Source: Marivivens geojensis (GTDB lineage: Bacteria > Pseudomonadota > Alphaproteobacteria > Rhodobacterales > Rhodobacteraceae). From it: 64,000 nt of DNA. The stretch spans positions 248,001 to 312,000 of the forward strand of contig NZ_JALKCU010000002.1 in the NCBI RefSeq assembly GCF_023540835.1. The letters are read 5' to 3'. The translations under genes were made by a program, and so were the position numbers. Positions 8,801-16,699 of this stretch are shown piece after piece. Every line of letters begins with the position of its first letter. Positions within the stretch are counted from its first letter, which is position 1. The notes under the pieces are model-generated. The model was not told the origin of the DNA and ran no database searches. It worked only from the letters and a program-made list of their open reading frames with translations.

Positions 8801-11800
8801 CAGCGGCTCAAAATCGGCTTCTGTAAATTGCTGGCTGCCAGGGGCTAAATGGATCGTCATTGCTGGCCGGAAGATCGTAAGGCCTTTACCGAGCGTTACG
8901 ACCCCCTGCTCATGGAGCCAAAGGAGCGCGCGGTCGAGAAGCTTGGCCGGATCGGAAATAGCACTCGAAAGCTCGAAATCAGCGTTCAGAGACGCCATCA
9001 ACGCGCCTAAGGTCGTCTCAACTTGAATGTCTTTTCCTCTGGCCTTCTCCGGTGCTGTATTCTGAAGCCCGTTAAGCAAGACCCGCGCCGCCAGACGACG
9101 TATTTGAGCTGTCACAGAAAGCACTTGCCAGCTCCTCTGCATCCTGACCGAGAGATGCTCCCGATCGATCTTCCGGACTTGGAGGCTTCCAACGCCCTCA
9201 CTCTCGTCGCGACCGTCCCGCGCGATTCCACGGACAAGCCTATCGACAATGTCTGGTCGAACAGTCGAGTGACCCATGTCGCGCAATTCTTGGGAGGCGA
9301 CTTTCAGGTTGAGCGTTGAGGCATGTCCTATTTCGAGATCCGGTGCGAACTCCCTCAGTTTGTCGATCAGATCTTTCTCAAGGCTGTTAGCTTCCAGGAG
9401 GCGTCTTTCAGAAGAGTCTTCGACGCCGAGATGCACGAAAATCGTTATAGCAGTATCATTCGACGCAATTCCAAGCGTCTCCAGGTCATTCAAGGCTTTG
9501 CGCATCTGCCCTGGCGAGAAGCCAGAGATACCGCAGAGTTCGTCTGTTGAGATGCCCTGGTCTGAGGGCGCGTTGATCAGGCTTTCGACGAGAGACCTGA
9601 GCTTAAGACGATAGCTCTCCGTCATATCGGCCTTGTCAATGATCCTCTCGGCTTCTTCCAGGGTTCGGATGCGGAGAGACGAGGGGAAGACCCGGGTGCG
9701 GTTCTCTTCACGCTTTAGGAGCACAGCTTCTTCGAGCCAAGACACGGCCGTCTTAACGCGGGTGTCGTCTGTCGCAGTGTCCCGTTCAAACTCTAGATCT
9801 TTCTCCTCTCGAACGATTTCCCCCGGTGTGGCAACCACCTCGCCCTTTTGCTTAGTCCGACGATCGAGCCGTCTGAGGGACTTGAGAATGGCGCCGATTT
9901 CGCGCTTCTCAAGCCGGGACTGGGCTGAAAGGCTGAATTGGCGTTCAATGTCGTCGCGACTGAAGAGGAGGATGCATCGGGCATGATCCCGATCGCGACC
10001 GGCACGCCCCGCCTCTTGAAGGTAGTTCTCTAGTGAGCCCGGAATGTCTGCATGCACGACAAGGCGGATGTCCGGCTTGTCGATCCCCATACCAAAGGCG
10101 TTGGTGGCCGCGATGACGCGTAACGCGCCGTCGGCAAAAGCCATCTGCACATCGTGTTTCTCTTCCGGTTTCAGGCCGGCGTGGTAGTGCGCCGCCGCAA
10201 AGCCGCGCTCCTTGAGAAAAGCTGCGACACGCTCCGTTGCGGACCGTGTTGAGCAGTAGACGATTGCTCCAGACGTACCTGATTTCGGAAGAGCGTCTTC
10301 CAAGACCGTTACGACGTCCCCAAGCTTTTTGCCCTTGTCCGTGGGAATGATCTCGAAGGAGAGGTTTTCGCGGACGGCCCCACCGTCGAGAAGCTTGAGG
10401 ATGACGCTAAGCTTGGTTTTGAAATGGTCCGTCATGTCTTGGATGACATCGGGTTTTGCCGTTGCAGTCAGACAGATGATCGGTGCGGGGTCTTCATCGC
10501 CAGAATACTCTTTGATGAAGCGTCCGACGTATCGGTAGTCCGGCCGGAAATCATGCCCCCATTTCGAGATGCAGTGCGCCTCATCGAGGACCCAATACCC
10601 TACTTCACGTTGGTTCAGAACTGAACGGACTGATGGGCTCCGGAGCTGCTCCGGTGAAATCAACAGCATCGCTGCATCACCTAGGCGCACTTGATTCAGA
10701 GCTTCTTGGCGCTCGGGCATCGAGAGCATGCCATTGATCGTGACGCAGGACGTGATGCCCTGCCGGCGCATCCCCTCCACCTGATCTGCCATGAGGGCAA
10801 CAAGCGGAGAGATCACGACAGTCAGCGCACCGGTCTTCGTGAATTGGGAAAGCGCCGGCAGTTGGTAGCAGACGGACTTGCCAGTCCCGGTGGGCAAGAT
10901 CCCGAGAATCGGGCACTTACTAAGAGCAGTCGCAACGATGGTTTCCTGGAGCGGCTTGCCATCAAGCCCTACCGGGTTTGGCCGAAACCCTTCAAAGCCA
11001 AACCATCTCTTGAGGAGGGCTTTGGGGTCGTTCTGTTCGCGGCACCAGTCGCAGTCAGGATCTGTGCAGGGTGTATCACGAAGGCGGCGAACCAGGAGGC
11101 TGGCTTCGGGGAATTGATGACGCACCCAGGGGGGCATGACGGAGTCGCCGCCCGCCACTGAGATCCAGGCGAGCGCGTAAGCGAGCGGCCAACCGTCCCG
11201 CGCTGCTTCGGGAATGACAGTTTCGATCTTATGGACGCAGGCTGCGCCACGCAGCAGCCCCCGTATTGCCGTTTGTGCCTCCGCAGGACCCGGGCGTCGA
11301 GCCCCTCGCACAAATTCAAAGACTGCATCGAAGCCCGCGTGGTCTAGTTGCGTGGTCGTTAGGTAGTGGTAGACCCGTGTTATCTCTGGATCAGCATAGT
11401 TGATCTCAGAAAGTGCCTCAATCTGATTGCTCAAAACGGTAAGCACCAGGTCTGCATCAAGTTCTGGATCGTTGACGTGTCCCGCCTGCAACCGCCCATC
11501 CTGATAATGCTTCACCAAGTGATGGTACGGGTTCCTCGGGAAGGCGAGCGGGTTCAGCCAGAGCGTATCGATTATTGGCTTACTCAGAAGCCGAAGGTCG
11601 CGCTTGATCGTTTCCAGATGACGCGCATCAAAGGTGATGAAGTTGTGACCGACGACGAACTCCGCCGCATCTGAAAAGCGGTCGAGCCCGTCGAGGGCCT
11701 CTAAGAGGTTACCCCGTTTGAAGACACACGACTCTACGGGTTTATGGCGGACGCCAGCAAAGCTTTGTATGCGATTGGTCTTAGGATCGATCTCAAGATC

Positions 11801-11872
11801 GATTGACACGCACTTGTTCAGAAACTCTTCCGATCGCGCGTCTTTGGGATGTAGGCCGTCCTCCAAATTCAC
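5867..11872 (-). CDS. Giant exonuclease-RecQ-UvrD fusion helicase with C-terminal DNA/RNAP-binding module
   Basis: A 2001-aa multidomain protein. Residues 20-150 look like a DEDD/DnaQ-type 3'-5' exonuclease (SIDLEID with D25/E27, GHNFITFD with N77/D82, ELDAD near D139). C269/C274/C277 may bind metal. Residues 286-650 are a complete RecQ core: Walker A GILPTGTGKS (324-333), DEAH (430-433), LTATA, and QEAGRAGRD (619-627), followed by RQC-like winged-helix sequence to about 900. Residues 1100-1570 are a UvrD/PcrA-type SF1 helicase: AGPGSGKT (1117-1124), VDEYQD (1239-1244), GDDDQNVYAFAGA, HRAKGLEFDDVVV, YVAMTRARR. The tail has a winged helix (1764-1830), a Myb/SANT-like HTH (1863-1905) and a DksA-type CX2C-X17-CX2C finger (C1943-C1967). 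The start codon is GTG with a poor RBS. Motifs are seen; a defence or repair role is inferred. Confidence 0.9.
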   Translation of the reverse strand: MNLEDGLHPKDARSEEFLNKCVSIDLEIDPKTNRIQSFAGVRHKPVESCVFKRGNLLEALDGLDRFSDAAEFVVGHNFITFDARHLETIKRDLRLLSKPIIDTLWLNPLAFPRNPYHHLVKHYQDGRLQAGHVNDPELDADLVLTVLSNQIEALSEINYADPEITRVYHYLTTTQLDHAGFDAVFEFVRGARRPGPAEAQTAIRGLLRGAACVHKIETVIPEAARDGWPLAYALAWISVAGGDSVMPPWVRHQFPEASLLVRRLRDTPCTDPDCDWCREQNDPKALLKRWFGFEGFRPNPVGLDGKPLQETIVATALSKCPILGILPTGTGKSVCYQLPALSQFTKTGALTVVISPLVALMADQVEGMRRQGITSCVTINGMLSMPERQEALNQVRLGDAAMLLISPEQLRSPSVRSVLNQREVGYWVLDEAHCISKWGHDFRPDYRYVGRFIKEYSGDEDPAPIICLTATAKPDVIQDMTDHFKTKLSVILKLLDGGAVRENLSFEIIPTDKGKKLGDVVTVLEDALPKSGTSGAIVYCSTRSATERVAAFLKERGFAAAHYHAGLKPEEKHDVQMAFADGALRVIAATNAFGMGIDKPDIRLVVHADIPGSLENYLQEAGRAGRDRDHARCILLFSRDDIERQFSLSAQSRLEKREIGAILKSLRRLDRRTKQKGEVVATPGEIVREEKDLEFERDTATDDTRVKTAVSWLEEAVLLKREENRTRVFPSSLRIRTLEEAERIIDKADMTESYRLKLRSLVESLINAPSDQGISTDELCGISGFSPGQMRKALNDLETLGIASNDTAITIFVHLGVEDSSERRLLEANSLEKDLIDKLREFAPDLEIGHASTLNLKVASQELRDMGHSTVRPDIVDRLVRGIARDGRDESEGVGSLQVRKIDREHLSVRMQRSWQVLSVTAQIRRLAARVLLNGLQNTAPEKARGKDIQVETTLGALMASLNADFELSSAISDPAKLLDRALLWLHEQGVVTLGKGLTIFRPAMTIHLAPGSQQFTEADFEPLKLHYQEQVLQTHIMGAYAERGLGSMRDALRLSEDYFTLDRENFVQKWLPGRGSELQRQTTPESWSSIVESLGNSNQSRIVADDREQTNVLVLAGPGSGKTRVLVHRIAYLIRVKRENPRGILALVYNRHAATEIRRRLLELIGDDARGVTISTCHGLAMRMVGASFSKRAEKVESVDFDEIMTQAIDLLKGQGLSRDEAEAQRETLIEGYRWILVDEYQDIGPQEYELIAAVAGRSIEDDDRRLSLFAVGDDDQNVYAFAGASVGFIRRFEEDYKAQPSHLIENYRSTANIINASNHVIAPAAERMKAGHDITVNRGRKDDRPGGLLERLDSVGRGRVQVLKEAGDQLTQAVLAVEELERLSKIVPEWNWAKAAVIAREWSYLQPVRSYCEARGIPVQTANADLPNFWRLRETQTLVNWLRARDRSGLRVSELSDWMAVQPDGPWWSILREGVEDFVHEIGDRETDRRDILEWLAEWGRGVRKRQSGLLLLSAHRAKGLEFDDVVVLDGAWEKRSNGEDRDAARRLYYVAMTRARRSLALTAMTDRHPILENLNDEAFLIRRRVPGTVDVSDCRKLYKTLDPSEVFLDFAGRLNDGNASLAALERIKSNDPLHLEERGDHWVVTDRDGAAVCRLAKKFAPPTGAKFLHGNVYAISTRFREDSAEQYQSHLKRDTWSVVLPELVFGPSSVAHVREGANESKKTWTQSIFKGTDQEHATIEPEVAEGPGGRLRAGDQSILELTEDQKRILNAIEGSDDGIAFSELCAKTGFSAAKVQGDLGAITNKSRKVFGERFVFLNKRNGRYYPHGSILPEPEAASETSTYHERIAKVKKKSPNAYAAWDDDQEVELRDLFERQISIAKIARIMGRQPGGIRSRLKKMGLVDKNDAKQITQDMSAKVLPDEEYQVIEIEEKLDTVIRCDECGELIPELRLKAAPGTSKCVDCASKRPIEKRHIKEPWGTREEFKKDRWSWIPWRKK

Positions 11873-12330
11873 TTCTCACAGCGCTTGCCAGATGAGAAAG
11901 TTATCAACTGTAATTTATAGGTTTTAAAGAAAAAAATAATTGTTCTCCATACGTTCGGCAGAACTTTAGCATGATTAGTTTGGCCTAGTCGAAAGTACCG
12001 GCGAGCAAAGGCCTGGGACGCTTCCTCTGTGCTGAAGACGTGCGCCAATCTCAAAGCTAGGTGTTCACCTTGAATTTAAGATACGTTTGCGCATCAACCC
12101 GCACAACCACGCCGCCTTCGGGTATCTCTGTTCGCACCGAGAGCAGACGAACCCGCCTCAACTGCGGCGTAGTCCAATATTCCCAACACGCTGAAAAGGC
12201 GACGTTTTTTGAATCCGCCTCGATTTGGATGAAGGGCGGATGGAAAGAGACCAGGGGCGTTCAGAGACGGATTTCGGCGGAAATACCAGTCTCCGAAAAT
12301 CGGATAGCCTCGGTAAACCACTTTGAAACA
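11873..12330. other. Long intergenic region between giant helicase and tRNA-Ser
   Basis: Apart from the helicase promoter and LexA box at 11914-11956, I see no gene with a credible start and codon use in these 458 bp. A and T dominate up to about 12,060, then composition returns to the chromosomal norm. This change may mark the right edge of the accessory region, but I found no direct repeat of the tRNA 3' end here. Confidence 0.4.
11914..11956 (-). promoter_or_regulatory. Predicted promoter of the giant helicase overlapped by a LexA box
   Basis: On the minus strand a -10 TATAAA (11914-11919) lies 17 bp from a weak -35 CAATTA (11937-11942). A GTTC-N7-GTTC motif (GTTCTCCATACGTTC, 11942-11956) directly abuts and overlaps the -35 by one base. 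The gene starts 42 bp downstream of the -10. A LexA box in this place would repress transcription until DNA damage. The motif is exact; regulation is inferred. Confidence 0.5.
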
Positions 12331-12357
12331 AAAAGAAAAAAGGCCCCGTCAGGGACC
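12331..12357 (-). terminator. Intrinsic terminator of tRNA-Ser
   Basis: On the minus strand the stem GGTCCC-TGAC-GGGGCC is followed by seven Ts, C and five Ts. It starts about 25 bases after the tRNA CCA end, so the transcription unit of the tRNA is intact. Confidence 0.85.
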
Positions 12358-12382
12358 TTATCTCGGGTTTGCAATGTGCAAG

Positions 12383-12472
12383 TGGCGGACAGACAGGGAT
12401 TCGAACCCTGGAGACGGTCTCCCGCCTACACACTTTCCAGGCGTGCGCCTTCGACCACTCGGCCACCTGTCC
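12383..12472 (-). tRNA. tRNA-Ser (anticodon GGA)
   Basis: A 90-nt class II tRNA. The acceptor GGACAGG pairs with TCTGTCC, the T-arm is CAGGG-TTCGAAT-CCCTG, the anticodon loop CTGGAAA carries GGA, and there is a long variable arm typical of serine tRNAs. The 3' CCA is encoded. A likely promoter (TTGCAT, 17 bp, CTAAAC) lies at 12483-12511 on the minus strand. The 3' end faces the accessory region, which is the usual geometry for tRNA-adjacent islands. Confidence 0.97.
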
Positions 12473-12482
12473 GTGACGCGGG

Positions 12483-12511
12483 GTTTAGCCGCAACGGATC
12501 AGGGAATGCAA
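12483..12511 (-). promoter_or_regulatory. Candidate sigma-70 promoter of tRNA-Ser
   Basis: Minus-strand TTGCAT (12506-12511) is separated by 17 bp from CTAAAC (12483-12488), about 11 bp before the tRNA 5' end. The spacing and position fit; the -10 is imperfect. Confidence 0.5.
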
Positions 12512-12547
12512 GGGCCTCTTGCAAAAATTCCGCACTGAATCGGCGTC

Positions 12548-13264
12548 TTATTCGATGTGAATGGACACGCGACGGTTCTGCGCGCCTTTCTTTTCGATTT
12601 TCCCGATCCGAACAGCCCCTATTTCCGAGGTCCACGCGACATGCGTGCCGCCACAGGGCTGCAAATCAACAGTCTGTTCGCCCTCACCGATCCGCACCAG
12701 CCGTATACGCCCCGACCCGCGCGGCGGCTGCACTGACATAGTTTTCACCAGCTCCGGATTCGCGTCGAGTTCTGCATCGGTGATGTATTCATCGGACACC
12801 CGATGATCCCCCGCAATGAGATTGTTCAGTGCAGCCTCAAGTGCTTCTTTATCGATCGGTGCCTCTGGCATATCGAAATCGAGCCGCCCTTTATCAACGC
12901 CGATAGATCCGCCCGTCACAGGGAGCGGAATAACCACAGACAAAAGGTGCAACGCTGTGTGAACCCGCATCAGCCGATAGCGACGATCCCACTGGATTTC
13001 TTGCGTGACGACGGTGCCGACGGCCGGCAATGGAGCAGGCTCTGCAGGAACGAGAACGATATCATCGCCCTCCCCTTTGATCGTGGTTGCGATCTTCATC
13101 TGACCGCCATCCCACGTCAGTTGCCCGCTATCCCCCGGCTGACCGCCCGCTGTCGGATAAAAGATCGTCGCATCCAGAACGATCCCGCCCTCTTCGGTCA
13201 ATGCTGTCACAGTGCCAGAAGCAGAACGGCAATAGGCATCATCACGAAACAGCGGCTGGGTCAT
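12548..13264 (-). CDS. Alanyl-tRNA editing protein (AlaX family)
   Basis: This is a free-standing homologue of the AlaRS editing domain that hydrolyses misacylated Ser- or Gly-tRNA(Ala). The zinc-binding motifs HTALH and CGGTH (in LQPCGGTHVA) are present, as are the AlaX N-terminal YPTAGGQPGDSG and the C-terminal IGKIEKKGAQNRRVSIHIE. I use ATG 13264, one base past the upstream gene's stop (TGA-T-ATG) with GGAGA upstream; a longer reading into the neighbouring gene is not credible. At 238 aa it matches the usual AlaX-M/L size. It is the last gene of the cysK-mscS-alaX run. Confidence 0.9.
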   Translation of the reverse strand: MTQPLFRDDAYCRSASGTVTALTEEGGIVLDATIFYPTAGGQPGDSGQLTWDGGQMKIATTIKGEGDDIVLVPAEPAPLPAVGTVVTQEIQWDRRYRLMRVHTALHLLSVVIPLPVTGGSIGVDKGRLDFDMPEAPIDKEALEAALNNLIAGDHRVSDEYITDAELDANPELVKTMSVQPPRGSGRIRLVRIGEGEQTVDLQPCGGTHVAWTSEIGAVRIGKIEKKGAQNRRVSIHIE

Positions 13265-13265
13265 A

Positions 13266-15617
13266 TCAGGTCTCCGGGTCTTGGTCAGATCTGGGATGTA
13301 GGGCTTCGGGGTTACGCAGCCAGATATCGCGCTGCGCAAATGGAATTTCGATACCTTCCGCTGCAAAGCGTTCGGCAATCGAATGGTGAATTTCGGACTT
13401 TGTAACGACCGAGAAATAGACGTCACGCAGCACGGCCCGAATTTCGAAATCAAGGCTATCTGCCCCGAAACCTACGAACAACACATTAGTGGCTGGGCAG
13501 ATGATAACCATCGGATGGGCTTCTGCGATTTCGCGGAGGATAGCCTCAACCCGTTTGGTATCCGTGCCATAGGCTACGCCAACACGCACCGTGATACGAC
13601 CAGCGAGGCTCCCTCTGGTCCAGTTTGTCACCTGACCGCTGACGAGATCGGCGTTCGGGACAATCACGTCCTGACGGTCAAACGTCTCAATCCGAGTTGC
13701 GCGCACAGAAATGTCCCGCACGATACCCATCTGGCCGTTCACTTCGATCCAATCCCCTTCAGAGATCGGACGTTCGATCAACAGGATGATGCCAGAGACA
13801 AAGTTCGACACGATGGTTTGAAGGCCAAAACCGATACCGACAGAAAGCGCACCTGCGACAATCGCGAGGCTAGAGAGGTCAAACCCCGCGGTCGTGATCG
13901 CAATCACGGCAGAGAGGAAGATACCCAAATACCCAAGGCCAGAGACAACCGCGTTCTGCCCGCCGATATCCAGCTTTGTCTTTGGTAGAACCGTCGACCG
14001 CAGCGTTCCCTGAACAAAACGGGTCATCGCGTAGCCAGCGCCAAAGATCACAACGAAAGTTAAGAAGTCGGTCGGTGAAATCCGCGTCTCACCAATCGTA
14101 AAGCCCTCACGGAAACGGGTCCACACTTCGAGAAGGTCCGCCTCTCTCGCGCCCCAAATCAGCGCCAAGAGCGGAACAGAGAGTAGAAGTAGCGCAAAGC
14201 CGATCAAGACGGGGATCAAGGCTTCGGCGGCGGTATCAACCGCGCCCGTCAGCATTACGTAAAGGTCGAGCACCAATCGCTGCAGCAATAAAACCACCGC
14301 CAGAACAGCGAGCGTATTCACGGTCGGATACAACAGCGCCTGCGCACCGCTCGAATAGCCAGCAATAGCGAGGAGCGGCGACAGAACCGCGACAATCGTC
14401 ACCGCCTGACCGAGCACTGAAATGATGCGATTGCGATAGACCTCTGGATCGTCTCCATCTTTGCAGTGGTGAACGATCAGCCGTCCGAACTGGAACAAGA
14501 AAACCGAGGCCACGAGTTCAATCGGGAACAACACAACAGTGCCAGCCAATCCGGTGGTATCGCCCACTCCGACCACAGCGACCATAACGGCCCCGATGGC
14601 CAAGGCCCAGAACAACCGTTTCAGGATACGACGACCCCGCAAGCGGTCGTCGGCGGACATGCACAACGGACCTTTTTCGGCTTCGACCACGCTAAAGAAC
14701 TGCATCGACAGCCAGCGCCCGACGATCACATACATTGCCGCATTGGGCAGCGCTGACAGGATCGTTGTCCCGCGAAATCCAAGGATTTGCGTCGTGGCGA
14801 GCGCCTCTGTCAGCAGCAAGACTGCGATATAAGGCAACGCAATCAAGCCAAGCGAAACAACGAATTTCCAAACATCCGCGCCGCGTAGATTCCGCTCTGT
14901 CACCTGACGGTTCAGGGCCATGACCCATGCCCGCGACCGCCAGAACAAGCCGATAGACACGAGGATCATCAGGCCAGCAGCACCAAACAAGTCGTGCCAA
15001 ATGGTGCCGTTTTTGTAGCTGGTGGCAAATTTGGCTTTGCTCTCGACCACGACGGCTGACAGTCCCTGCCAAATTGCAGTGATCGCCAGCGACCAGTTCG
15101 CTGGATCGGCGGGCGTAGCGCCGCGCGTCGTCAGACGTTCGGCCTCGCGCATGCGCATAACAGCGTCGATTTCACCGATCAAACCATTCGAACGCGTGTG
15201 CGCCTCTTGGGCGAGGATCACAGGCGACCGTAGTCGATCCAATTGGCCGTTCAACTCGGTCCGACGTGTCGAAATGGCGAGTGGCTCAGTCGCGCCATCC
15301 GCTGGTGCCGCGCCCAAAGCGTCAAGCTGCGCGCGAACAGTTGCAATGCGAGAAGCATTCAGCGACTGAGCATCCAGAAATTGGTCACGCCACCCCGCAA
15401 GTTCGGCACGCAACCGATCCAACGCGAATGTCGACACAGCCCCCGATTCCAACGACCGCTCTGCCCGCGTCGCAACGCGATCCCACGCGATGTAATCGGG
15501 AACACCTTCGATGATGGTTTCAGGTAATTGCGGACCAATGACTTGAGAAAAGGACAAGGTCGGCACAACGGCCAACCACGCCACAATTGCTAAGACAATA
15601 GCCCGAACGAATACCAT
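13266..15617 (-). CDS. MscS-type mechanosensitive channel with DUF3772 periplasmic domain
   Basis: A large inner-membrane mechanosensitive channel of about 783 aa that releases solutes on hypo-osmotic shock. A signal peptide (...PTLSFSQ) is followed by a periplasmic coiled region typical of DUF3772 (residues 35-180). About ten membrane helices come next, then the MscS core from about 570: the pore helix region GALSVGIGFGLQTIVSNFVSGIILLIERPISEGDWIEV and the beta domain VRDISVRATRIETFDRQDVIVPNADL. The ATG at 15617 overlaps the cysK TGA by one base, so it is translationally coupled to cysK. Confidence 0.92.
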   Translation of the reverse strand: MVFVRAIVLAIVAWLAVVPTLSFSQVIGPQLPETIIEGVPDYIAWDRVATRAERSLESGAVSTFALDRLRAELAGWRDQFLDAQSLNASRIATVRAQLDALGAAPADGATEPLAISTRRTELNGQLDRLRSPVILAQEAHTRSNGLIGEIDAVMRMREAERLTTRGATPADPANWSLAITAIWQGLSAVVVESKAKFATSYKNGTIWHDLFGAAGLMILVSIGLFWRSRAWVMALNRQVTERNLRGADVWKFVVSLGLIALPYIAVLLLTEALATTQILGFRGTTILSALPNAAMYVIVGRWLSMQFFSVVEAEKGPLCMSADDRLRGRRILKRLFWALAIGAVMVAVVGVGDTTGLAGTVVLFPIELVASVFLFQFGRLIVHHCKDGDDPEVYRNRIISVLGQAVTIVAVLSPLLAIAGYSSGAQALLYPTVNTLAVLAVVLLLQRLVLDLYVMLTGAVDTAAEALIPVLIGFALLLLSVPLLALIWGAREADLLEVWTRFREGFTIGETRISPTDFLTFVVIFGAGYAMTRFVQGTLRSTVLPKTKLDIGGQNAVVSGLGYLGIFLSAVIAITTAGFDLSSLAIVAGALSVGIGFGLQTIVSNFVSGIILLIERPISEGDWIEVNGQMGIVRDISVRATRIETFDRQDVIVPNADLVSGQVTNWTRGSLAGRITVRVGVAYGTDTKRVEAILREIAEAHPMVIICPATNVLFVGFGADSLDFEIRAVLRDVYFSVVTKSEIHHSIAERFAAEGIEIPFAQRDIWLRNPEALHPRSDQDPET

Positions 15618-16648
15618 CAATCTTCGAATACACCAGGAATTGACGACGGTCCGTGCTCCAACCAGCCAGGTACAGGTAGGCCCTTGGATTTCAGGAAGTC
15701 AGGGTTAAAGAGTTTGGACTGATAACGCGTGCCGTAGTCACACAGGATCGTCACGATCGTGTGGCCTGGCCCCATTTCTTTGGCCATGCGGATGGCACCC
15801 GCGACGTTCACACCAGACGACCCACCAAGGCAGAGCCCTTCGTGTTCGAGCATATCAAAGACGACAGGCAGCGCTTCTTCGTCAGGGATCTGGTAGGACA
15901 TATCGGGCGTAAAGCCTTCGAGGTTCGCGGTGATGCGCCCCTGACCGATACCTTCGGTGATCGAGGTGCCCTCGGACGCCAATTCGCCAGTCGTGTAGAA
16001 GCTGTGCAGCGCGGCGCCCATCGGATCCGCGAGGCCGATCTTCACGCCTTTCGGCTGGAGAGCCATACCCACGCCCGCGAGCGTGCCGCCGGACCCGACC
16101 GCACAGATAAAACCGTCAACCTTACCGCCCGTCTGTTCCCAAATCTCGGGCCCAGTGGTTTCGATGTGTGACTGACGGTTTGCGGTGTTGTCGAACTGGT
16201 TCGCCCAGATCACACCCTCTGGCGTGGTTTTGGCCAGCTCTTCGGCCAGACGGCCAGAGTAGCGCACGTAGTTATTCGGATTCTTATAGGGTGCAGCAGG
16301 CACCTGAACCAATTCCGCACCAGCGAGGCGCAGCATATCTTTCTTTTCCTGCGACTGGGTCTCAGGAATAACAATCACGGTCTTAAAGCCCATCGACGCG
16401 CCAACCAGCGCGAGGCCAATACCTGTGTTGCCTGCGGTGCCTTCGACAATCGTGCCACCCGGTTTCAGATCACCACGCGCAATCGCATCCTTGATAATAT
16501 AAAGTGCAGCACGGTCTTTGACCGACTGACCCGGGTTCATGAATTCAGCCTTGCCCAAGATGTTGCAGCCCGTTGCCTCTGACGCGGCACGAAGCTTGAT
16601 CAGTGGGGTGTTCCCGATTGCGGCGGCGAGGTCTTCTTTGAACTGCAT
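15617..16648 (-). CDS. cysK: Cysteine synthase A
   Basis: A PLP-dependent O-acetylserine sulfhydrylase making cysteine from O-acetylserine and sulfide. The Schiff-base lysine is K44 in NPGQSVKDRAAL, the substrate loop is EGTAGNTGIGLA, and the phosphate-binding loop is GSGGTLAG. At 343 aa it is slightly longer than E. coli CysK, with a C-terminal extension (KSKGLPVPGWLEHG) common in alphaproteobacteria. An AAAGG ribosome-binding site precedes the ATG. It sits 51 bp after the Nudix gene and overlaps the MscS gene. Confidence 0.93.
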   Translation of the reverse strand: MQFKEDLAAAIGNTPLIKLRAASEATGCNILGKAEFMNPGQSVKDRAALYIIKDAIARGDLKPGGTIVEGTAGNTGIGLALVGASMGFKTVIVIPETQSQEKKDMLRLAGAELVQVPAAPYKNPNNYVRYSGRLAEELAKTTPEGVIWANQFDNTANRQSHIETTGPEIWEQTGGKVDGFICAVGSGGTLAGVGMALQPKGVKIGLADPMGAALHSFYTTGELASEGTSITEGIGQGRITANLEGFTPDMSYQIPDEEALPVVFDMLEHEGLCLGGSSGVNVAGAIRMAKEMGPGHTIVTILCDYGTRYQSKLFNPDFLKSKGLPVPGWLEHGPSSIPGVFED

Positions 16649-16699
16649 GGTTTGGCCTTTCTGTCTGTCATACCTGTGTAGGGGCGACGCACCGATAAC

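Noticed and set aside
12383-12472. Tyrosine-integrase attachment site at the tRNA-Ser 3' end
   Set aside because: The tRNA terminator is intact, no copy of the tRNA 3' end was found in the first 12 kb, and the only integrase there is a serine recombinase.
12061-12741. A 226-aa open frame on the + strand
   Set aside because: It runs antisense through the tRNA-Ser gene and into the AlaX-type gene; no RBS and no recognisable protein.
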